Source of the DNA: Bacillota bacterium
GTDB taxonomy: Bacteria; Bacillota_I; Bacilli_A; RFN20; CAG-826
Length of the DNA: 6,111 nt
Reading direction: 5' to 3'
Assembly (NCBI GenBank): GCA_026387995.1
Contig: JAPLKQ010000081.1
Span: 1 to 6,111, forward strand
Shown here: piece after piece, positions 1-6,111 of the stretch
How the letters are laid out: the number at the start of each line of letters is the position of its first letter
Numbering within the stretch: position 1 is the stretch's first letter
Position numbers and translations under genes: made by a program
Notes under the pieces: generated by a model
Database searches by the model: none
What the model saw: the letters and a program-made list of their open reading frames with translations, nothing else
What the model was told of the DNA's origin: nothing

Positions 1-2
1 CT

Positions 3-812
3 AATGTTGATCAAATTCTCAAATGTACCCATGTTAGTGATTTCTCGGAATCGAATTTCACGATTGGGATTCTTTTATTATGGGCGGATGAATATGACCT
101 AGATTATTACGAGGAAGATGACACGATGATTTTCCGCGGAAAGAGCCCGCATTCACACTTATATTATTCCTATCCCATTGGAAAGAACCCCGGCAAAATC
201 CTTGCAAAACTCACTCGCCCTTGTACTTTACTCTATGTTCCGGAGAGTAAGATTGCCTTATTCCCAAATGAAGAAAAGACGCTCTTTGAAGATGACTTTG
301 ATTATGTCTATAATTACCAAGATTTGCTCGGGTTGCACGGCAAGCATAAAGCCTATGTGCGAAACCACATCAACCGTTTCCTCAAAGATCATCCCAACCA
401 CCGCTACGAGAAGATTACCCTAGCGCATCAAGAAGACTTAAAGAAAATCATCGAGGGACAGACGGTCAAGAAACCGGGGCGCCTTGACGATGACTTGCAC
501 AACCTTATGGCCATCGACCTCTATGACAAGTTACCTTTCATTGGTGGCATCCTCTACGCCGACAATGTCCCCGTCGCATTCTCGATTGGCGAAGTCATTG
601 GCCCAATGCTCTACGTCAACTTTGAAAAACGCGTCGACAACGTGGAAGGGGCAAGCGACTTTAACCGCTGGTCTTTTCTCGATATGTATAAGGATGAAAA
701 GATTCTTTATGTGAACCGCGAGGATGATGCCGGCGACCCCGGACTCCGTACCTCAAAACAGCGCATGGGACCGTGTTGTTACATTCATAAATACCGCGTA
801 GAACTCAAATAA
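3..812 (+). CDS. DUF2156 / LPG-synthase C-terminal-like acyltransferase-fold protein (5' end cut off)
   Basis: The frame is open from the first bases of the window; an ATG at 126 is internal, because the upstream codons (NVDQILKC...FTIGILLLWADEYDL) match the usual N-terminus of this family, so only about 10-20 residues are probably missing. Visible are 269 residues. Family signatures, judged by eye: an aromatic/acidic N-terminal block ending in YYSYPIG (about residues 54-60), a GKHKAYVRNHINRFLKDHP block (about 110-130) that resembles the family's GKKxxxKRNHxxxF motif, and a C-terminal YVNREDDAGDPGLRTSKQR block (about 239-257) like the family's NREqDlGxxGLRxaK. Relatives have a double GNAT fold and are related to the aminoacyl-tRNA-dependent domain of MprF, which transfers amino acids to phosphatidylglycerol; stand-alone soluble members are mostly uncharacterised. 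No membrane segment is visible in this part. Substrate unknown. It is the only plus-strand gene here and converges on the PFOR gene. Confidence 0.8.
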   Translation, partial: NVDQILKCTHVSDFSESNFTIGILLLWADEYDLDYYEEDDTMIFRGKSPHSHLYYSYPIGKNPGKILAKLTRPCTLLYVPESKIALFPNEEKTLFEDDFDYVYNYQDLLGLHGKHKAYVRNHINRFLKDHPNHRYEKITLAHQEDLKKIIEGQTVKKPGRLDDDLHNLMAIDLYDKLPFIGGILYADNVPVAFSIGEVIGPMLYVNFEKRVDNVEGASDFNRWSFLDMYKDEKILYVNREDDAGDPGLRTSKQRMGPCCYIHKYRVELK

Positions 813-847
813 AAACCACGAAATGCACTGCAAATCGTGGTTTTTTT
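811..847. terminator. Bidirectional intrinsic terminator between convergent genes
   Basis: Eleven perfect base pairs join 811-821 (five A then CCACGA) to 835-845 (TCGTGG then T tract), with a 13-base loop. Inside the loop, 824-826 can pair with 830-832. The T tract 841-847 serves the plus-strand DUF2156 gene, and the complementary A tract 811-815 gives a U tail for the minus-strand PFOR gene. The hairpin begins inside the TAA stop codon of the plus-strand gene. Confidence 0.85.
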
Positions 848-866
848 CTATGAAATAGCTTTTAGA

Positions 867-3800
867 CTATAAGCCGAATTTTTTGATGTGTTCCCAACGG
901 TATTTGGCGAGGTGTTCGCTCTTGACCAAGAGTTCTTCAGCGTGTTCCGGATTAACGATCGGGAGCATATTGAAGCGGGTCTCTCTCATGACGAAGTCGC
1001 GGAACTTGGTGAAGTCCGGTTCTTTGCAGTCGAGGGTGAGCGGGCTCTTGCCTTCAACGCCTTCTAAGCGTGGGTCATAGCGGAAGATGGGGAAGTAGCC
1101 GCTTTCGACAGCGCTTTTTTCGACTAACGTAGCAATCGAGAGTCCGCCTTTAATACCATGGTTGATGCATGGCGAGTAGGCGATGACAATCGACGGGCCG
1201 CCATGGTAGCTTTCGGCTTCCTTGATGGCTTTGACGGTTTGCATGTAGTTGGCGCCAATCGCGACTTGGGCGACATAGACGTGCCCGTAGGACATGGCGA
1301 TGGTCGCTAAGTTCTTCTTAGCCTGCGTCTTGCCGCCGGCCGTGAACTTGTTGATTGAACCGGTTTGCGAGGACTTGCTCGCTTGACCGCCGGTATTGCT
1401 GTAAAGTTCAGTATCGAGTACGAGGATGTTGACGTCTTCATCGCTGGCTAAGACATGGTCCAAACCGCCGAATCCGATATCATAAGCCCAACCGTCGCCG
1501 CCGATGATCCAAACCGATTTGTCGAGGAAATCGCGCTCAAACTTGAGGGATTCCTTAACCTGTTCGTTCTTCGAGGCTTTGATCTTAGCAATGAGTTCCG
1601 GTAAGAAAGTCCGGACCAAATCGCGGTCTTTGACATTGGCGACGTATGTGGTAATTAATGCTTGTAACTCAGGTTCGACCGCGGCTTTGTTATCTTCCAA
1701 GACGGAGATGATTTGGCCCAGTTTGTGGTCGGTAGCGATTCTCATCCCGTAACCATATTCGGCGTTATCTTCAAATAAGGAGTTGGCCCAAGCGACACCG
1801 TCATTGTTCTTGTCGGTGCAGAATGGGGTCAGCGGCGTCGAGGATGAATAGATGGAGGAGCAGCTGGCGTCCACCATTTCGAGAGCTTTCTTGCCACCCT
1901 TGCCTGGGCATTGGACCGCGCAGACGGCACAGCCGACACAGTTTTTCGGGGAGACTTGAATGCGGAACTTCAAACCCTTGACGCTCGGTCCCATCGCATC
2001 AAGGAATTCACCCTTAATGATTTCGGGAGCGCCGGCGACTTCTTTCTCATCGAGAAGGAATGGGCGGATGGTGGCGTGCGGGCAGACGAAGGCGCATTGG
2101 TTGCATTGAATGCAGTTCTCTTTAGTCCAGTGCGGCACTTTATCGGAAATGCTGCGTTCTTCTTTGAACGTGATGTTGTTTTGCATAGTCCCGTCAACGA
2201 GTTCGAATTCGGTGAATTTGCTGACCGGTAAGTCGTCGCCTTCCATGGTGACGATCGGTTCGACAAAGGTATCGAAGTATTCGTCTTCGTGGGATTTACG
2301 GACGCGAATGGCAGGTAATTTTGCCCATTCTGGGTCGACGGCGATTGGATGGAGGCCTTCAGCGCCGGAATCAATGGCCTTGTTGTTCATGGCAACGATT
2401 TCTTCGCCTTTTTTGGCGTAGGACTTATAAGCGAATTCCTTCATCCATTTGACCGCTTGCTTGTAAGGAAGGATCGATGGGTTCAGGTAGAAGAAACTGG
2501 ATTGGAGAATGGTATTGGTGTGACGGCCCATGCCGATCTCTTCGGCAATCTTATTCGCGTCAATGATATAGAACTTGACGTGTTTGGTGGCCAGTTGATA
2601 TTTCACGCGGTTCGGAAGGGCTTTGACAAGCTCAACGTCGGTAAGGTTGGTGTTGAGCAAGAACGTGCCGCCTTCTTTAATGAAGCGCAGCATATCAAAG
2701 TTGAACACGTAACTATCGAGCGAGCAGCTGAGGAAGTCAGCCTTCTGGACATAGTAGGTGGAACGGATTGGATTGGGGCCAAACCGCAAGTGGCTACGCG
2801 TGACGCCGCCCGATTTACGGGAGTCGTATTCAAAGTACGCCTGGGCGTATTGGTGCGTTTCGTCACCGATGATTTTGATGGAGGATTTGTTGGCGGAAAC
2901 CGTGCCATCGCTGCCTAAACCATAGAATAAGCAAGAGGCATAATCGGCCTTGATGTGGAACTCTTCATCGACTGGAATCGATAAGTGCGTGACATCATCG
3001 ACGATGCCGGTCGTGAAACCATTCCAGGGCTTGGCATTGAGGAAGTCATAAACGGCTTTAACGTGTTTTGGTTGGGTGTCTTTGGAGGACAAGCCATAAC
3101 GTCCGCCGACGACGGTTGCGATCACGCGATGTTCTTGTTCAAGCGCGGCGATGACATCCATGTATAACGGTTCGCCCGGCGCGCCGATTTCTTTGGTGCG
3201 GTCGAGAACGGCAATCTTTTTGACAGAGGCCGGAATCACGCTGACTAAATGTTTCGCGGAGAACGGACGGTAAAGATGTACTTTGACCAAACCGACTTTT
3301 TCGCCTTTAGCATTGAGCGCGTCAATGACTTCATGCGTGGTTTCGGTGATGGAACCCATGGCGATGATGATGCGGTCCGCATCTTTGGCGCCGTAATAAG
3401 TGAACGGAGCGTATTCCCGTCCGGTTAGGCGGGTCGCTTCTTTAAAGTATTTCTCGGCAACGGCGAGAATGTGTTCGTTGTGCAAGTTTTGCGCTTCACG
3501 GCCTTGGAAATAGATGTCGCCGTTTTCGGCGCCGCCGCGGGTCACAGCGTGGCCATGCGGATTCAAGGCACGGGCGCGGAATTCCTCAATCTGCTTGAGG
3601 GGAAGCAGTTTCTTCCACTCGGCATCATCGATGAATTCGACGTTTTGGACTTCGTGGCTAGTACGGAAGCCATCAAAGAAAGAAATAATCGGGGATTCGG
3701 CTTCCATGGCCACTAAGTGGGCTACCGGAGTCAAATCGGCGACTTCTTGGACGGAATGCGAACAAATCATGGCGATGCCGGTCGGGCGTGCCGCATAAAT

Positions 3801-4193
3801 GTCCTGGTGATCGCCAAAGATCGAGAGGGCGCGGGTCGCAATGGCCCGGGCTGCGACGTGAATGACGCCAGGGAGCAATTCCCCAACCATCTTATAAATA
3901 TTCGGAATCATTAAGAGTAAGCCTTGGCTGGCGGTATACGTCGCCGCGTAACTGCCGGCTTGTAAGGCGCCATGCACCGCAGCGGCCGCGCCGCCTTCGG
4001 ACTGCATTTCCACGACTTTGACTTTACTGCCGAAGAAGTTGATTTTGCCTTGTTGGGCATAGACATCGACTAGCTCCGGGATGGGCGAAGACGGGGTAAT
4101 CGGGTAGATACCCGCTACTTCCGTGAAATTATAGCTGGCCAATGCGGCCGCCGTATTGCCATCGACGGATAAGAATGATTTTTTTATTTCCAT
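867..4193 (-). CDS. nifJ: Pyruvate:ferredoxin (flavodoxin) oxidoreductase, with internal deletion
   Basis: Oxidises pyruvate plus CoA to acetyl-CoA, CO2 and reduced ferredoxin in the cytoplasm. From the chosen start it has 1108 residues; one-polypeptide PFORs usually have about 1170-1200. Order seen: N-terminal pyruvate-binding domain with YPITPSS (about 30-36), EMQSE (62-66) and SIFGDHQD (124-131); domain II; CoA-region signature GTVSANKSSIKIIGD (about 430-444); two ferredoxin-type CxxCxxCxxxCP motifs (Cys 694/697/700/704 and 752/755/758/762); C-terminal thiamine-diphosphate domain with GDGWAYDIG (899-907) and NTGGQ (933-937); conserved Cys1009 in SPCINHG. The block between the second ferredoxin motif and Cys778 (SCSSIY) is about 70 residues shorter than in E. 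coli YdbK, so the usual CxxCGE motif is absent (see findings). The frame is otherwise uninterrupted. A start four codons upstream (4205) is possible, but its ATG lies within the Shine-Dalgarno site of the 4193 ATG. Confidence 0.95.
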   Translation of the reverse strand: MEIKKSFLSVDGNTAAALASYNFTEVAGIYPITPSSPIPELVDVYAQQGKINFFGSKVKVVEMQSEGGAAAAVHGALQAGSYAATYTASQGLLLMIPNIYKMVGELLPGVIHVAARAIATRALSIFGDHQDIYAARPTGIAMICSHSVQEVADLTPVAHLVAMEAESPIISFFDGFRTSHEVQNVEFIDDAEWKKLLPLKQIEEFRARALNPHGHAVTRGGAENGDIYFQGREAQNLHNEHILAVAEKYFKEATRLTGREYAPFTYYGAKDADRIIIAMGSITETTHEVIDALNAKGEKVGLVKVHLYRPFSAKHLVSVIPASVKKIAVLDRTKEIGAPGEPLYMDVIAALEQEHRVIATVVGGRYGLSSKDTQPKHVKAVYDFLNAKPWNGFTTGIVDDVTHLSIPVDEEFHIKADYASCLFYGLGSDGTVSANKSSIKIIGDETHQYAQAYFEYDSRKSGGVTRSHLRFGPNPIRSTYYVQKADFLSCSLDSYVFNFDMLRFIKEGGTFLLNTNLTDVELVKALPNRVKYQLATKHVKFYIIDANKIAEEIGMGRHTNTILQSSFFYLNPSILPYKQAVKWMKEFAYKSYAKKGEEIVAMNNKAIDSGAEGLHPIAVDPEWAKLPAIRVRKSHEDEYFDTFVEPIVTMEGDDLPVSKFTEFELVDGTMQNNITFKEERSISDKVPHWTKENCIQCNQCAFVCPHATIRPFLLDEKEVAGAPEIIKGEFLDAMGPSVKGLKFRIQVSPKNCVGCAVCAVQCPGKGGKKALEMVDASCSSIYSSSTPLTPFCTDKNNDGVAWANSLFEDNAEYGYGMRIATDHKLGQIISVLEDNKAAVEPELQALITTYVANVKDRDLVRTFLPELIAKIKASKNEQVKESLKFERDFLDKSVWIIGGDGWAYDIGFGGLDHVLASDEDVNILVLDTELYSNTGGQASKSSQTGSINKFTAGGKTQAKKNLATIAMSYGHVYVAQVAIGANYMQTVKAIKEAESYHGGPSIVIAYSPCINHGIKGGLSIATLVEKSAVESGYFPIFRYDPRLEGVEGKSPLTLDCKEPDFTKFRDFVMRETRFNMLPIVNPEHAEELLVKSEHLAKYRWEHIKKFGL

Positions 4194-4197
4194 ATGG

Positions 4198-4203
4198 ACC
4201 TCC
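4198..4203 (-). promoter_or_regulatory. Shine-Dalgarno site that sets the PFOR start
   Basis: Read on the minus strand, GGAGGT is followed by CCAT and then the ATG at 4193. The alternative ATG at 4205-4203 overlaps this site and has no purine-rich site before it, so translation most likely begins at 4193 (MEIKKSFLSVDGNTAA). Confidence 0.75.
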
Positions 4204-4220
4204 ATTTTTAGAACACTATA

Positions 4221-4248
4221 AGTATATCGTAATATGCCGATTTTTCAA
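4221..4248 (-). promoter_or_regulatory. Predicted sigma-A promoter of the PFOR gene
   Basis: On the minus strand there is a -35 TTGAAA (4248-4243), a 16-base spacer and a -10 TATACT (4226-4221), about 28 bases before the PFOR ATG at 4193. The expected leader is about 20 bases and contains the GGAGGT site. It lies in the gap after galU, where I see no convincing terminator (only a weak A/T hairpin near 4275-4290), so read-through from galU is also possible. Confidence 0.6.
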
Positions 4249-4279
4249 CTTTCAGTTTCATGCATTTACATAGTAAAAG

Positions 4280-5170
4280 CTATTTTAGGCGCTCCGAAAG
4301 CACTTTCATGTAATCCTCGACTTTGTCTTTCAAATCCGCCCGGTCCAGCGCGAAGTCAATCGTCGCTTTCACGAAACCGAATTTATCGCCAACGTCGTAA
4401 CGTTCGCCCACAAAATCATATGCATAGACTTTTTGCTTTTTATTCAGGAGTCGAATTCCGTCGGTCAGTTGGATTTCCCCACCCTTGCCGATGGGCGTCA
4501 CTTTCAGGTATTTAAAGATTTCATTCGTAAACACGTAACGGCCCAAAACGGCGAGGCGCGACGGCGCTTCCGCGACTTTGGGTTTTTCGACCATATCGAC
4601 GATTTCGGTTAGCCGCGGCAAGACTTCGCCATGGCTTGAAGGCGTGACGATCCCGTATTTGCAGACATCTGCCTGCGGCACAGTCTGGACCCCTAAAACA
4701 GAACCGCCGACTTTGTCAAAAGCTTCGATGAGCTGTAATAAAGCGGGTTTTCCTTCACGGTTGACCACCACGTCGTCGCCAAGAAGGACGGCAAAAGGTT
4801 CGCCACTAGCGAATTTCTCGGCGTACAGCACGGCGTCCCCGAGGCCTTTGGGGTTTTCCTGGTAGATGAACGTGATGTGGGCCATCGTTCCTATGGCTTT
4901 TAACTGCTCTGCAAGCTCGGGCTTGCCAGTTTGACGTAAATGTTCCTCGAACGCCAAATCACGCCCGAAATGGGTCTCTAGGGCCGTTTTCTTGGAGTTG
5001 CTGATGATGAGGATCTCTTCGATGCCACTATCGAGGGCTTCCTGGACGATCACTTGGATGGTCGGGATGTCCACGAGCGGGAGCATTTCCTTAGGGATGG
5101 CTTTGGTCGCGGGCAAAAAGCGTGTCCCAAGGCCGGCGGCCGGGATGACGGCTTTACGAACTTTATTCAT
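4280..5170 (-). CDS. galU: UTP--glucose-1-phosphate uridylyltransferase
   Basis: Makes UDP-glucose and pyrophosphate from UTP and glucose-1-phosphate in the cytoplasm; the product feeds glycolipid, polysaccharide and galactose metabolism. The 296-residue protein is full length for the GalU/GtaB family. Visible motifs: nucleotide-binding GLGTRFLPATKAIPKEMLP (13-31), QENPKGLGDAV (104-114), the metal/sugar-nucleotide LLGDD (129-133), VEKP (194-197), GKGGEIQLTD (228-237) and YDVGDKFGF (258-266). The start is well supported: AGGAG lies 8 bases before the ATG. The upstream gene ends 15 bases before this start, so the two are probably cotranscribed. The PFOR gene follows on the same strand after an 86-base gap with its own likely promoter. 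No truncation or missing catalytic residue is seen. The symbol galU is used; gtaB would be the Bacillus name. Confidence 0.96.
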   Translation of the reverse strand: MNKVRKAVIPAAGLGTRFLPATKAIPKEMLPLVDIPTIQVIVQEALDSGIEEILIISNSKKTALETHFGRDLAFEEHLRQTGKPELAEQLKAIGTMAHITFIYQENPKGLGDAVLYAEKFASGEPFAVLLGDDVVVNREGKPALLQLIEAFDKVGGSVLGVQTVPQADVCKYGIVTPSSHGEVLPRLTEIVDMVEKPKVAEAPSRLAVLGRYVFTNEIFKYLKVTPIGKGGEIQLTDGIRLLNKKQKVYAYDFVGERYDVGDKFGFVKATIDFALDRADLKDKVEDYMKVLSERLK

Positions 5171-5177
5171 GGTTATT

Positions 5178-5184
5178 TCTCCTC
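5178..5184 (-). promoter_or_regulatory. Ribosome binding site of galU
   Basis: The minus strand reads GAGGAGA, 8 bases before the galU ATG counting from AGGAG. It sits directly after the TAA of the upstream small gene, within the 15-base intergenic gap, which fits translation of both genes from one transcript. Confidence 0.7.
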
Positions 5185-5185
5185 T

Positions 5186-5617
5186 TTATTTTTTACGTTT
5201 AAGGGCTTTACGTTTGGCTTGCTCATCCGAGACGAGGCGTTTGAGCGAGCGTAAATCGACGTCGGTGAGGACGGTATTCTTGTCGAGGAAGCCGCCGGTG
5301 GTCATCTTTTCATAGATGAATTCGCTGATGGATTCGTATTTCAAAAGTTTCTTTTTGGTCACGCGTTCGGCGACAGGCTTTGGGGTTTTCTTGCTTTCTT
5401 CTTCCTCGATGTATTTTTCAATGACGGGGAGAAGCCCGCGTAAATCATAGGTAAAGTCCATCATCACTAAGGGATCGAAGAAAGAAAGCGTCTCATTGAT
5501 GCTTTCGGGATAAAGGCCGACTTCGCGGGAAAGCGTCTCGCTGGTCACGAATTTGCTTTTCAGGCGTTTGATCGCCACAACGAATTTTTGTAATTTGGAA
5601 ACCGATGGTGTGTTCAT
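5186..5617 (-). CDS. Small basic-tailed protein with Rex-like N-terminal winged-helix domain
   Basis: Function not recognised. From the chosen ATG it has 143 residues. Residues about 5-68 align by eye without gaps in their core with the DNA-binding domain of redox repressor Rex: VTSETLS matches the VSSAELS region, then INETLSFF, FTYDLRGLL. The basic recognition-helix residues typical of Rex (RRD or RKD before the SYFG motif) are replaced by NET, and the glycines of the following loop are lost. There is no NAD-binding Rossmann half; instead a charged linker (EEEESKKTPKP), a short helical region and a very basic C-terminus (QAKRKALKRKK). Start choice: ATG 5617 has AGAGG 8 bases upstream; the in-frame ATG at 5638 overlaps the predicted -10 and a TTG at 5668 lies at the -35, and neither has a ribosome site. 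It precedes galU by 15 bases in a likely operon. The Rex relationship is an inference; it could be another winged-helix family. Confidence 0.75.
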   Translation of the reverse strand: MNTPSVSKLQKFVVAIKRLKSKFVTSETLSREVGLYPESINETLSFFDPLVMMDFTYDLRGLLPVIEKYIEEEESKKTPKPVAERVTKKKLLKYESISEFIYEKMTTGGFLDKNTVLTDVDLRSLKRLVSDEQAKRKALKRKK

Positions 5618-5636
5618 AGGTGCTGCCTCTAGTTTC

Positions 5637-5665
5637 ATTTTAGTGACATTTGCGTTTTTGTACAA
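5637..5665 (-). promoter_or_regulatory. Predicted promoter of the Rex-like gene and galU
   Basis: The minus strand shows TTGTAC (5665-5660), a 17-base spacer and TAAAAT (5642-5637). The -10 matches the consensus in five of six bases, but the -35 only in its first three. Transcription would start about 12 bases before the ATG at 5617, leaving just enough leader for the AGAGG site. It lies right after the tRNA terminator, where a new transcript is expected. The -35 is part of the perfect palindrome TTGTACAA (5658-5665). Confidence 0.45.
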
Positions 5666-5684
5666 CAAAGTTTACAGAAGTAAT

Positions 5685-5707
5685 AAAAAATCCCCGAAAC
5701 CGGGGAT
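5685..5707 (-). terminator. Intrinsic terminator of the tRNA-Lys transcript
   Basis: On the minus strand ATCCCCG pairs perfectly with CGGGGAT (seven base pairs, 5690-5696 with 5701-5707), has a four-base loop and is followed by a run of T. It begins about 10 bases after the tRNA 3' end and separates the tRNA from the downstream small gene and galU. Confidence 0.9.
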
Positions 5708-5717
5708 GAATTTGCAC

Positions 5718-5793
<76 letters not shown>

Positions 5794-5810
5794 ATGTCTG
5801 GCGCTCGTAT

Positions 5811-5839
5811 ATAGTACAATATCCCGCGCACGTTTTCAA
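5811..5839 (-). promoter_or_regulatory. Predicted promoter of tRNA-Lys
   Basis: The minus strand has TTGAAA (5839-5834), a 17-base spacer and TACTAT (5816-5811). Initiation would fall about 10 bases before the mature tRNA. The stretch between the -10 and the start contains GAGCGCC, a GC-rich discriminator of the kind seen at growth-rate-controlled stable RNA promoters, and the region upstream of the -35 (5841-5863) is A/T-rich like an UP element. The regulatory reading is inference. Confidence 0.6.
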
Positions 5840-5870
5840 GGTATCAACTTATTGATTTTATTCTGAGCGC

Positions 5871-5902
5871 AAAAGAAAAGCTCCCGGGGTCGCCGGGAGC
5901 TT
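5871..5902 (-). terminator. Strong intrinsic terminator of the right-edge gene
   Basis: On the minus strand AGCTCCCGG pairs with CCGGGAGCT (nine base pairs, extendable by one at 5878/5902) around a five-base loop, followed by TTTCTTTT. It starts about 10 bases after the stop codon of the partial gene at the right edge and isolates it from the tRNA promoter. Confidence 0.9.
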
Positions 5903-5912
5903 ATCTAGCGGA

Positions 5913-6110
5913 TTAGGCGGCAGCGTGGACAACGGTGAAGTTTGAGGCTTCAATTGGGCCAAGCTGTGGTCCACTATGCCAAGCAAGTAAACCAGTATAA
6001 GTAAGCGTATCGCCTGCGACAAGACTCTCAATAAGCGTTTTAAGATTGCCTTGGTTGGTCAATCCTGAGTGATAGTTGTCATAACAAAACACAGTCGTCG
6101 TTCCAAGGGT
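5913..6110 (-). CDS. C-terminal 65 residues of an unidentified protein (5' part outside window)
   Basis: A minus-strand frame is open from the right edge to a TAA at 5915-5913 and is followed closely by a strong terminator, so it is the end of a real gene. The visible residues run from TLGTTTVFCYDNYHSG through NLKTLIESLVAGDTLTYTG to LLAWHSGPQLGPIEASNFTVV and HAAA. The pattern (acidic/aromatic strand, GDTLTYTG, a short strand with GPQLGP, then a final strand) resembles the last strands of OB-fold domains found at the end of secreted nucleases or surface proteins in Bacilli, where GDxVxVxG...PQL is common. That is a pattern impression only. It has no basic tail, no cell-wall sorting motif and no membrane anchor at its C-terminus. 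Confidence 0.75.
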   Translation of the reverse strand, partial: TLGTTTVFCYDNYHSGLTNQGNLKTLIESLVAGDTLTYTGLLAWHSGPQLGPIEASNFTVVHAAA

Positions 6111-6111
6111 A

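Noticed and set aside
126..812. ATG at 126 as the start of the left gene
   Set aside because: The frame is open to the window edge and its upstream codons match the N-terminal block of the DUF2156 family; no Shine-Dalgarno site precedes this ATG.
1911..2918. Plus-strand open frames opposite the PFOR gene (for example 1911-2231 and 2349-2918, up to 189 codons)
   Set aside because: They lie antisense within a well-supported conserved gene, show no family motif, and the long frames are explained by codon bias in the minus-strand gene.
4206..4279. Terminator after galU
   Set aside because: Only a five-pair A/T hairpin (TAAAA/TTTTA) that begins in the galU stop region, without a GC stem.
5618..5668. 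Longer version of the small protein starting at TTG 5668 or ATG 5638
   Set aside because: Neither has a ribosome site, both overlap the predicted promoter elements, and the Rex-like similarity begins only after the ATG at 5617.
5843..5856. Small palindrome ATCAA-CTTA-TTGAT upstream of the tRNA promoter
   Set aside because: Short and A/T-rich; better explained as part of an UP-element-like stretch than as an operator.
5801..5870. Inverted repeat GCGCTC (5801-5806) and GAGCGC (5865-5870) around the tRNA promoter
   Set aside because: Only six bases, nearly 60 bases apart, and ending at an unrelated terminator; likely chance.

Overview
The window looks like chromosomal DNA from an anaerobic, fermentative low-to-mid GC Gram-positive-type bacterium, probably Bacillota, class Bacilli in the broad sense (Erysipelotrichales, RFN20 or Izemoplasma-like lineages). 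The basis is AGGAGG-type ribosome binding sites, U-tailed intrinsic terminators, a one-polypeptide pyruvate:ferredoxin oxidoreductase (PFOR), a DUF2156 protein and a GalU of the Bacillus/Mollicutes type. The lineage is inferred from gene content only. All visible tryptophans are encoded by TGG and no gene is interrupted by TGA, so the standard bacterial code fits.

Layout. The only plus-strand gene is at the left edge (3-812): a DUF2156 / lysyl-phosphatidylglycerol-synthase C-terminal-like protein that has lost its first few residues to the window edge. It converges on a PFOR gene (867-4193, minus), and one short hairpin with A/T tracts on both sides (811-847) probably ends both transcripts. 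Upstream of PFOR, on the same strand, lie galU (4280-5170) and, 15 bases further upstream, a small protein (5186-5617) whose N-terminal half resembles the winged-helix domain of the redox repressor Rex. These two look like an operon. A tRNA-Lys with anticodon CTT (5718-5793) follows, with its own promoter and terminator. The right edge holds the last 65 codons of another minus-strand gene that ends in its own strong terminator (5871-5902).

How the genes fit together. PFOR makes acetyl-CoA and reduced ferredoxin for fermentation. GalU supplies UDP-glucose for glycolipid or envelope polysaccharide. The DUF2156 protein may modify membrane lipids or peptides with aminoacyl groups. The tRNA is an independent unit.

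Most notable observation. The PFOR is about 70 residues short, and the missing internal block is the one that normally carries the CxxCGE motif, which supplies two of the four cysteine ligands of the iron-sulfur cluster nearest the thiamine cofactor. The rest of the enzyme, including both ferredoxin-type cluster motifs and the thiamine-diphosphate motif, is intact and in frame. The second point of interest is the stand-alone Rex-like domain without an NAD-binding half, encoded directly before galU.
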